From positions 1 through 30,656 of the forward strand of contig CALFTM010000085.1 of the NCBI GenBank assembly GCA_937916355.1: a stretch of DNA of 30,656 nt, in the 5' to 3' direction. Below the pieces are notes generated by a model. It was not told the DNA's origin and made no database searches. It was given only the letters and a program-made list of their open reading frames with translations. The position numbers and the translations under genes were made by a program. Below, piece after piece: positions 23,236 through 30,656 of the stretch. The DNA comes from an uncultured Bacteroidales bacterium. GTDB taxonomy: Bacteria > Bacteroidota > Bacteroidia > Bacteroidales > Paludibacteraceae. How positions within the stretch are numbered: the stretch's first letter is position 1; each line of letters opens with the position of its first letter.

Positions 23236-25458
23236 CTACCTTAAAAATTCCTTTAAAGAAATTGTTGTTATTCCCAAACCGCTTGCTCTTGATTGAAGCA
23301 TATTATCAGATGTCAAAAGAATTGGATTGTCATTTTTGTATTTTAGTGCCACCGATAATATCATACAATCCGGATTGCGTTTATCGAAGTCTTTCGGAAG
23401 TAATGACAAATTAGCATCTTCCATTTGAGAATATTTTTTAGTAAATGCAGTATTAATATTTTTTGCTGCTTCACTAAGTTTTTTCTTATCTACATTCTCT
23501 TTCAACTTAAGTTTATCAAGCTCTTCCAACACTTTTGCAGGGATTACAATTTTATAATTGTTTCCAATGCGAGAAATAATGTCGGGACAATTCACAAAGA
23601 CGTTTGTATCAATGATGTAAATATTCTCTTTGTCTTCGACAAGTTCTTTTCTTTTTCTCTCAAATTGCGACAAATCAATTTTTCCTGTTATTGTCACACC
23701 AATATTACCAGCAGTTATGGTTTTAGGTTCAAATGTTGCGAACTTATCTTCTTGTGCTTTCAAAAGATATTTGCGGACTTTTTCGGACATATTTTCTTTC
23801 AATAAAGAATTGTCTGCCACAATAATTGTGCTATATTTTGCACGAGAGGTCGCTACATTGAACAATTCATTTTCCAATGAGTAGTGAACAGATGCTTTAG
23901 GAATGAAAAAGAAACAATAATCGACAGTCAATCCTTGAATCCTATCTACAGTTTCAATACGAATATTATCAGGTAATTCTTTTGTCGTGGACCACCTTTT
24001 TACAAAATATGCCTGTAATTCACGAACAGAATCTTTGAATTTTGACAAGACGGCAATTTCTGTTTTAGAATTTTCAGCATAGATTTTATAAACATTTTCA
24101 AAAATGCACTCAAAAGCATTGGTTGGTGCTTTGTCGCCAATTATTAAATCCAATCCGATGAAAACAGGTCCGCCTTGCGGATTTAATAACGATAGTTTTG
24201 ATGGAATAACTTTCGTTTCTGAAACAGAACGTAATTCGTTGTTGTAGAAGATGCCAGTGCTTTCGGCACCACGTTCTGTTAGACGAAAGGTATCACTTAG
24301 CATATATGACTTGAAAGAGAAATTTTGACAAACTGTTTCAAACCCTTTCACTATTGGTGTCCACTGATATTTGTTTATAATATCTTCGTTAGTTACAACT
24401 ATAGGTGACAACTGGTTTTGATCGCCAATTAAAACGACTTTTTCACCTAATTTCATCGTTGCAGCAATCATAGGAAGCAAAGCCTGACTAGCCTCATCCA
24501 TTATAACGTAGTCAAAAGGCAGACTAGTTGCTTCTTTTGCCCAGCCACTCGATAAATAGAAAGTTGCAAGAGAAAGATTTCCATTAGAGGCATTGCAGAG
24601 ATTATCCGTTATGGGTTGCAGATTTGGAAGTTCTTTGCTTTCATCAACTGTGAGGCTTGTCTTTGAGATTTTCCCTTTATCAAGGAAAGGCTTCAGGTCC
24701 TCCTTCTTTGCTAACTCCATCAAAGCTTGATTGGTTAGAGCCGTCACCAAAACACTTTTGTTCTCTGCTAACAATTTAGCGGCAAGTTGAGCCATACGAT
24801 ATGTCTTGCCTGTTCCTGGAGGACCTTGTACAACAATGCAGTTATTTTCTTTCATGTCGTTCAGCATAAGAGATGTAAAATCTGCTTTTGCTTCGATTTT
24901 TTGTGGATTCCATTGGTTGTTTACTTCGTCATAATCTAAAATCTTTTGAGTTTCAACCCATGAAGAACTACGCACTATGTCAATAAGGTTTAGCAAGTAT
25001 TGCAAAGGCGGGTCTTTCGGACCAAAGGCTATGATTGTGTTTGGTTCTATGTTTTTGACGAAATCTATCGTTAGATCTTTAATGCCAACTAAACAATAGT
25101 CTGGATTGTCTGATTTAGAAATCCATACACATACACAATCACAAAAATCACATTGATATCGAGTCCGCAGATCTTTCCATGACAGGTTCCCCCAATTTTT
25201 GAACTTTGACATATCACCGTTTTCGCTTCTTAAATCAACAGCAGTCCAAAAGGTATTTTTCCTTGGCATGTTTTCAGCATTACGAACTTTAAATATGGGC
25301 ATTCCATTTTTTCCGTATCCTTGAAATAAACCAACAAAGACCGAACCTCGTTCTTTTAATACTATTGCTTTTGTATTAATAATTTGATCAAAATTTCGTT
25401 GTTGAGTTTCTATTTCTGTGTATAGAAATCTCTCGTATTCACATCTAGAATATTTCAT
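23236..25458 (-). CDS. UPF1-like SF1 helicase with C-terminal PIN nuclease domain
   Basis: A 740-residue fusion. Residues 1-190 are an N-terminal region with a Cys cluster (C103, C106, C108, C110, C122), possibly metal-binding. Residues about 195-560 form a superfamily 1 helicase of the UPF1/DNA2 type: Walker A QGPPGTGKT (211-219), DEAS (321-324), GDQNQLSPI (345-353), SDTFRLTE (388-395), TVDRIQGLTVDY (503-514) and NVATSRAKYS (534-543). Residues about 612-740 form a PIN domain like the one in PhoH2/VapC-type RNases: YIIDTNVF (D617), VLEELDKL (E645/E646), NPDCMIL (D697) and TSDNM (D718), so the acidic site looks complete. Its ATG overlaps the stop of the GHKL gene (ATGA). I infer unwinding coupled to RNA cleavage. 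Confidence 0.9.
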   Translation of the reverse strand: MKYSRCEYERFLYTEIETQQRNFDQIINTKAIVLKERGSVFVGLFQGYGKNGMPIFKVRNAENMPRKNTFWTAVDLRSENGDMSKFKNWGNLSWKDLRTRYQCDFCDCVCVWISKSDNPDYCLVGIKDLTIDFVKNIEPNTIIAFGPKDPPLQYLLNLIDIVRSSSWVETQKILDYDEVNNQWNPQKIEAKADFTSLMLNDMKENNCIVVQGPPGTGKTYRMAQLAAKLLAENKSVLVTALTNQALMELAKKEDLKPFLDKGKISKTSLTVDESKELPNLQPITDNLCNASNGNLSLATFYLSSGWAKEATSLPFDYVIMDEASQALLPMIAATMKLGEKVVLIGDQNQLSPIVVTNEDIINKYQWTPIVKGFETVCQNFSFKSYMLSDTFRLTERGAESTGIFYNNELRSVSETKVIPSKLSLLNPQGGPVFIGLDLIIGDKAPTNAFECIFENVYKIYAENSKTEIAVLSKFKDSVRELQAYFVKRWSTTKELPDNIRIETVDRIQGLTVDYCFFFIPKASVHYSLENELFNVATSRAKYSTIIVADNSLLKENMSEKVRKYLLKAQEDKFATFEPKTITAGNIGVTITGKIDLSQFERKRKELVEDKENIYIIDTNVFVNCPDIISRIGNNYKIVIPAKVLEELDKLKLKENVDKKKLSEAAKNINTAFTKKYSQMEDANLSLLPKDFDKRNPDCMILSVALKYKNDNPILLTSDNMLQSRASGLGITTISLKEFLR

Positions 25459-28400
25459 ATGTCCTCCTCTGTATTATGATTTGCAAGAAATGCCCTTTTG
25501 TTTTTTTTGTATAGTTCCGCTGCAGATTGAACCCTACTTGAAATATTGAAGCTTTCAAAATCGAAATGCAATTCATTGAAGTAGTGCAAAGAATCTGCAA
25601 ATGCATTAACTCTATCTTCTATGTCAAGATTTTCTGTGCTAAAAGTAATAGTTATGCGAGATTGTTTTCTTATGAGGTCTCTCACATAAACACGTTTAAC
25701 ATCATCACCCGTGTATATCAATAGAACAGCTTCTTCTTTTATTAAGTAATCCCACTCCTCTGTATTTATCTTGAAAGGTTCGCTATTATTTTTGTAACTT
25801 TTCAAAACTATAGGTATTGTAGCGTAGTTTTCATCTTTAATTTCTATGGTTGAAAAATTATATGGCCTACCATCATCATCTGCTTCACCATAATTAGAAG
25901 GGAACATCCATTGTGGGAATTCCTGCTTTAAACGCTTTTGTGCTTCAAGCTGAGCTTCCCACTGAAGCTTTTCTCCACTACCATCAGAATTTCCGTTTTT
26001 TATTGTCGGTATATTTGGATTGTTTTTAGTTCCTTCATTATAATTACTTTCAATGTTTTCATACTTTTTAAGTTTTGCTTGAAGTTCTTCGATTATTTCA
26101 TTTTTTTGTCGATTTGATTCAGTCAGAGTTTTAATATCTTCTTCTTTCTTGACTAATTCATTTTCCTTTTCATTCAATGTTTCGACAGATACCATAAAAA
26201 GTTTTGTCCAATCATCCTTTGTAAATTGGATATTTCTATCATCACATACCGACATCAATATAGTATCGATATTTCTGTCTTTTACATTGATATACAGTCT
26301 GTTGGATGATAAACAGACGTAATCGCCAACATATTCAGTGAAAATATGGACATTCTTATAGACACCTCTCTTGGGCATTTCGTTATCAATAAGATATATG
26401 GATAGCTTATTTCGAACATATTCTATATATCTTTCATTGTCCCATTCTTTGGCATTGCTGTAATCATAATCACAATATTGTGTTTTGATGTTTAGTCGGT
26501 CAAACATTTCTTTGAGAACTTTCACTTGATTTTCTTTTGTAAAAGGAGTTTTAAGTGTTATGCACCAATTGAGAAATGCTGTAATCTCGCTTGAAATATT
26601 GTTTGAGTATGATAACGAAATGGGCTCATTATTCATAAAAGCCTTTCTTCTTTTTATTTCGTCTGACAAGTTGCCTTTTGCTCCAAGAGAAATTAAAAAC
26701 TTTTCTTTTTCCTCATTATCAGCCCAAAGTCTTATGACATTTGATAGGCGTTCTGTTTCAAGTGTATAATCATCAGAATTGATAAAATGACCAATGATTT
26801 TTTGGTTTGAGAAATATTGGATATACTTTCCTAACGCACCTATTGCGTTATCAAAGAAATAATCCAAAATATTTGTCACAAATTGTTCATCTGTAATAGA
26901 AATCGCATAACGATAATTATTGGCAATGTTGTAACAAACATAAAAGGCATATTGTGCGGGGGTATATAATGTTTGAAGTTGATTTCTGACATCAGAGTTT
27001 TTCATTCTTATTAATGAAAATAAAACATTTGAGCCATTGATATCAGAGAGTAATGTTTTTACTTGATTAAATGAGGTGTAATCATCCAATTGGTTTACAA
27101 GTAATTCTGATATGGGGAATAGATATTCTTTGTCTATTGTAATAGAAACTTCTGGTGCTATAGTGAATTCCGATATATTTTTGTTGTCAATAAAAATCAA
27201 TCTTTTAAGTTTGCTAATATCATAATCACATGACATTGCAAGCCGTACTACCTTGTATTCTATGGAATCAATAGTGGTTTTGTTTTCGAAATTTATCTTA
27301 CCAAATTTTTCAATGAAATAATGCTTTGCACCATCCGTTCGTTCTACGATAGTAAGCAAATCATCGGTTGTTCCATATCTATCAATCAATGTTTTGGTAA
27401 AAGTAGATGTCCACTGAGCCTTAAAATGGTTGTATAATTCTAGTACGGAAGAGTGTTCAAGGTCAGAATAATGTGTTTGAACAATCTCTTGGAAAATATG
27501 TTCGTCAGAAATCAAATATTTGTCAAAGTTTGATGAATAATCTTCTTTGCACAAAACATAATCATTCAACCATAGAGGAACATTTTCACGATAAGCAACC
27601 ATCTCTCCCAACGGCTTAAACTCGCCTTTCATGTTCTTAAAAAGAGCAATGTTTTTTAGTCTTGAGTCACCCACGCCATCAAAATCTGCCAATGCGAAGA
27701 ATAATGTTTTTCTTTCATCGATTGTAAGATTGTAAAAATCAGATTCTTTTATTGCATCGAACAAATCTATCTCTTCTTGTAAGTCAACAAATCTATATAA
27801 TGGATGGTTTTTGTGAAAAAGATTGTCAGAACATACAAAGCTAAGTTTGAAAAGAATTGTCTTGATAGGTTCTGTGTGTTCCGTTGTAATGATGTATTCA
27901 GAATAATTTATTTCTTCACAGGATTTGAAGCTTTCGCCAAATTTAAACAGTGGAAGTTTTGAAACGAATGACCGCAAATCATCTTTAAGAGATATCATAT
28001 CGTTGTAATCAATCCATTTATACAATGCTTTTTTCTGTTCATCTGAGGCAGATACAAACCAATCGTTGAAGTCGGAGTTGTTGGTTATTGCACTAATAAC
28101 ATCATCGAACTTCATGGTTTTGATGAGCTTGAAAATATCTTTTCCCAATATCTTGCTATCTAATTTTTCAGAAGGCAGACATTTCTCAGTCTCAAGTAAT
28201 TGACAGAACAAATCTGCACCAACTATCTCCGACAATCCAGTTACGTCGATGATTATATCTTCTTGTTTTGCAAGTTCGCCTTTGTGGTTGAGAATGAAGG
28301 CTTCGGATTCGAGGGCGGTTAAATATGCGTTGTTGAAACTCTTCGCAAGTTGTTCTACATCGAGCGAAGAATCATCAAAATATTGACTAGGCAAAAGTTT

Positions 28401-30512
28401 AAGGCAGTTCTTTTCTCCTTTTTGAGCCAATTCTGCTACCCATTTGACGAGCAATTCTCCGATGTTTGCCAAAAGATAATAATTCCAAGAATTGTCAAGC
28501 AATGTCTCGCGATTAGCTGCCAAAACAAAGTCGGCATTGATAAATAACGGGAAACGAAAGCGGTGTTCGTTCATAGGCAAATACGCATATAAACTATTTC
28601 CATTGTTTTCTGTTATGATTCCCTCATCGTAATTGGCAACAAATGATATCATTGTGGTTTGAGAAGAAGCAATCCTATCTGGGATATCCTCTAACTCCTG
28701 ATTGTTATTGTCATAAAATTTGTTCTCTTTCTCGCCCTGTCTATTGGTGATTTCTTTTATTTGAATGTCAACATATTTATTTTCAAACGCTTCGTTAGAG
28801 ATAGGAATATCTTCATAATCTCTTTTGATTAATTCTTCTATCCTCTTATTTGCAAAAGAGTTCTTTATCGTTACAATGCCGTTTTTGACATCTTTGGTGA
28901 TTGTTTTATTGGCAAATTTCAAATCCAACCTGTTGGTATGTCGTAAAAACAAGATGAACTTTGGATTGTTAAACAAAAATTCAATGGCTTTGACATAGTC
29001 CTCTATTTTCTGGTTCTTTATGTTGAGGGCAAACGAAACCTTTTGATTTTTTGCAAAAGCAGAATTCTTTAGAGTTTCAGGAATTACGTCACACCAAATG
29101 GGTAGCAGTTGCCACGGAATATCTTTTACTCCGCGAAAAGCCTCGCGTTGTGTAGCGTATTTTTCGACAAATTTAGACATTTCCTGCTCGCCACTAATAT
29201 TCCGAACTATCGAGTAAAATTTGTCAAAATCTTCATACAACAACTCGTATTTATCAAATTTGAAATGATAGCCGCCAGAATCCACAAACACTTGTTGAGA
29301 GTTAGTAAATACAGACTTAAAGCCAATTCCTTTATAACCGGTCTTTTCTTTACTTGATTTTGTGCTTTTTGCAGCGGACACCAGGGATTCAAAATCTTTA
29401 TAACTAAAGTGCAACCCATTATGAGTAAATATCAAGTAATTGTCTTTTTGGTCGATATTTATAATTACTCCAGCCTGCGATGCTGAATCATCAGCATTTT
29501 GAATCAATTCAAAAAACATTCTTTCTGCAGAAGAATACATCTCCAAGCCAATGGTATCAATGATATTGGCAAGTGACGAATTTGATGCTGGACTATCGTG
29601 CCAACTAAATGCTTTTCTCACATCACTTTTATAAGGATTTTCCACCTCTTCTACATTTGAGACAAAGAAAGAAAACAAATCGTTGCTTTTGCGTCGTTTT
29701 CCCTCTTCTTGAAGTTCGACACTAACTTTATAAAACTTGCCCTCTTCTATAGTCGGCTGAATAAATCTTACAACTATATTATTTCCTTTAACTGGATCTA
29801 TCAACAGATTTCCCTCTTCCGAATATAGATTTGTCAAGCATAATCCTTTGATGTTTTTAGCTTCTGCAATAAAAACATTGTTGTTATGTCCTAATCTTTT
29901 CAGTAATTCTTCTGTTGAAAGAGAATATAAATTGTCATCATATGGCTTTTCTTCTAAATATTTCAGACCAAACAAAAGTTTGCCATCTGTGTATTCCAAG
30001 AATACGGCATGGATAATCTCTCCTTCAAACAAGGATTCTTTAACAGATTCGTTTTCATTCCAATTAAGTTCTTCTTTTTCAATATATCCATCAATATTAA
30101 TACCAGCAATATTAATTTTAGCACCATGGTTTGACAGTTTAATTACTTCTGCTTCATACACCACCCCTCTTTCAAATAGAGAGGCACTCCTTTCTACTTC
30201 CTTTTGCATACGTTCTCTTTCCTCCGCTCTTTTCTGTTTCTCTAACTCTTTTGCTTCATGGCGTAGCTGATTTTCAAATCTATTTTCAATATCCTTGCGT
30301 CCCAATTTGTATCCTTTAGCAGTGATTTCATCTATTGAAACAAGAATAGATTGATTCCTATGATAAAAATTGGTTAAATCACCTTCTGGTTGAGGCGACA
30401 TTTTTGATTTGTGCAAAATGCCAGTTTCTTTGTTAGGAAACTTAATAAGCATATACTCTTCTTCCACATGGATGATTTTACCTTCTAATATTTTTCCTTT
30501 TGAATATTCCAT
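25455..30512 (-). CDS. Giant S1-GHKL (sacsin/NO VEIN-like) ATPase
   Basis: A 1685-residue protein. Residues 5-72 and about 114-188 are S1/OB-like RNA-binding domains (GKIIHVEEEYMLIKFPNKE; VIKLSNHGAKINIAGIN), joined by a charged helix (80-110). Residues about 300-560 carry a GHKL (Hsp90/sacsin-type) ATPase: ELIQNADDS (E335, N339, D342), THNGLHF (363-369, His where classical GHKL has Asp) and GYKGIGFKSVF (392-402). A long α-helical region follows, then a coiled coil (about 1445-1495). The C-terminal part (about 1545-1625) resembles the NO VEIN/DUF3883 domain, though the usual E-x-K reads IVLKSY. It is first in the operon with the helicase-PIN gene. The role is unknown; I infer a sensor or scaffold for the helicase-nuclease. 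Confidence 0.8.
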   Translation of the reverse strand: MEYSKGKILEGKIIHVEEEYMLIKFPNKETGILHKSKMSPQPEGDLTNFYHRNQSILVSIDEITAKGYKLGRKDIENRFENQLRHEAKELEKQKRAEERERMQKEVERSASLFERGVVYEAEVIKLSNHGAKINIAGINIDGYIEKEELNWNENESVKESLFEGEIIHAVFLEYTDGKLLFGLKYLEEKPYDDNLYSLSTEELLKRLGHNNNVFIAEAKNIKGLCLTNLYSEEGNLLIDPVKGNNIVVRFIQPTIEEGKFYKVSVELQEEGKRRKSNDLFSFFVSNVEEVENPYKSDVRKAFSWHDSPASNSSLANIIDTIGLEMYSSAERMFFELIQNADDSASQAGVIINIDQKDNYLIFTHNGLHFSYKDFESLVSAAKSTKSSKEKTGYKGIGFKSVFTNSQQVFVDSGGYHFKFDKYELLYEDFDKFYSIVRNISGEQEMSKFVEKYATQREAFRGVKDIPWQLLPIWCDVIPETLKNSAFAKNQKVSFALNIKNQKIEDYVKAIEFLFNNPKFILFLRHTNRLDLKFANKTITKDVKNGIVTIKNSFANKRIEELIKRDYEDIPISNEAFENKYVDIQIKEITNRQGEKENKFYDNNNQELEDIPDRIASSQTTMISFVANYDEGIITENNGNSLYAYLPMNEHRFRFPLFINADFVLAANRETLLDNSWNYYLLANIGELLVKWVAELAQKGEKNCLKLLPSQYFDDSSLDVEQLAKSFNNAYLTALESEAFILNHKGELAKQEDIIIDVTGLSEIVGADLFCQLLETEKCLPSEKLDSKILGKDIFKLIKTMKFDDVISAITNNSDFNDWFVSASDEQKKALYKWIDYNDMISLKDDLRSFVSKLPLFKFGESFKSCEEINYSEYIITTEHTEPIKTILFKLSFVCSDNLFHKNHPLYRFVDLQEEIDLFDAIKESDFYNLTIDERKTLFFALADFDGVGDSRLKNIALFKNMKGEFKPLGEMVAYRENVPLWLNDYVLCKEDYSSNFDKYLISDEHIFQEIVQTHYSDLEHSSVLELYNHFKAQWTSTFTKTLIDRYGTTDDLLTIVERTDGAKHYFIEKFGKINFENKTTIDSIEYKVVRLAMSCDYDISKLKRLIFIDNKNISEFTIAPEVSITIDKEYLFPISELLVNQLDDYTSFNQVKTLLSDINGSNVLFSLIRMKNSDVRNQLQTLYTPAQYAFYVCYNIANNYRYAISITDEQFVTNILDYFFDNAIGALGKYIQYFSNQKIIGHFINSDDYTLETERLSNVIRLWADNEEKEKFLISLGAKGNLSDEIKRRKAFMNNEPISLSYSNNISSEITAFLNWCITLKTPFTKENQVKVLKEMFDRLNIKTQYCDYDYSNAKEWDNERYIEYVRNKLSIYLIDNEMPKRGVYKNVHIFTEYVGDYVCLSSNRLYINVKDRNIDTILMSVCDDRNIQFTKDDWTKLFMVSVETLNEKENELVKKEEDIKTLTESNRQKNEIIEELQAKLKKYENIESNYNEGTKNNPNIPTIKNGNSDGSGEKLQWEAQLEAQKRLKQEFPQWMFPSNYGEADDDGRPYNFSTIEIKDENYATIPIVLKSYKNNSEPFKINTEEWDYLIKEEAVLLIYTGDDVKRVYVRDLIRKQSRITITFSTENLDIEDRVNAFADSLHYFNELHFDFESFNISSRVQSAAELYKKNKRAFLANHNTEEDI

Positions 30513-30560
30513 ACACTTCTATGTTTTAATTTGGTCACGCAGAGTCAAGCCTCTTCATTG

Positions 30561-30591
30561 CAAATTTTATGAAAAAATATCAGATGGCAAA
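30561..30591 (-). promoter_or_regulatory. Candidate promoter of the GHKL-helicase operon
   Basis: On the minus strand TTTG (30588-30591) is followed after 18 nt by TAAAATTTG, a -7-like word with one extra spacer base. It would give a leader of about 40 nt. It is the best candidate in the 144 bp up to the window edge, but not an exact match. Confidence 0.35.
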
Positions 30592-30656
30592 ATGTAAGTG
30601 CTGTAATTTACTGTCATTTTTTGCTGTTTTTCAGCCCCTTCCGATGTTTTGCCAAT

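Overview
This window reads as a chromosomal segment of a Bacteroidales-type bacterium (phylum Bacteroidota). Three things point there. Most genes are preceded by the Bacteroidota promoter signature (-7 box TAnnTTTG, sometimes with a TTTG about 19-20 nt upstream). Shine-Dalgarno sequences are mostly absent. Several genes have a Bacteroidales character: a serC-serA pair with a short serine-pathway dehydrogenase lacking the usual catalytic His, sufB-sufC-sufD in that order, and a 'sequence-matches-table' type lipoprotein. The genus cannot be fixed from the sequence alone. No rRNA, tRNA, integrase, transposase or CRISPR array was seen.

Layout. (1) 1-4.66 kb is accessory DNA. A three-gene cassette on the minus strand (winged-helix protein, AbiEii-like nucleotidyltransferase, metallophosphoesterase) and a lipoprotein gene lie between two 84-bp direct repeats. 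Each repeat is the promoter and first codons of the same lipoprotein family, so the window starts inside a second lipoprotein copy. (2) 4.7-19.2 kb is housekeeping: serC-serA (serine synthesis, minus), a GTP-type PEP carboxykinase (plus, strong codon bias, textbook promoter), the sufBCD iron-sulfur assembly operon (minus), sbcD-sbcC (DNA-end nuclease, minus) and a HerA/YjgR-like ATPase (minus). Intrinsic terminators separate most of these units. (3) 19.3-30.5 kb is an all-minus-strand accessory block: a DUF4143-type ATPase, thirteen 23-bp tandem repeats, an ABC/OLD-like ATPase overlapping a small PD-(D/E)XK-like protein, a UPF1-like SF1 helicase with a C-terminal PIN nuclease domain, and a 1685-residue protein joining two S1-like RNA-binding domains, a sacsin/Hsp90-type GHKL ATPase and a NO VEIN (DUF3883)-like C-terminus.

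The most striking element is the last pair. The 1685-aa GHKL ATPase and the helicase-PIN protein overlap by an ATGA junction, so they are almost certainly translated together. Together they combine RNA-binding, ATP-driven conformational change, nucleic-acid unwinding and RNA cleavage. I infer an RNA-directed defence or RNA-quality-control system. The ATPase/nuclease-like pair just downstream has its own strong promoter and looks like a second, independent two-gene defence module. None of these functions is proven by sequence; the domain assignments rest on visible motifs.
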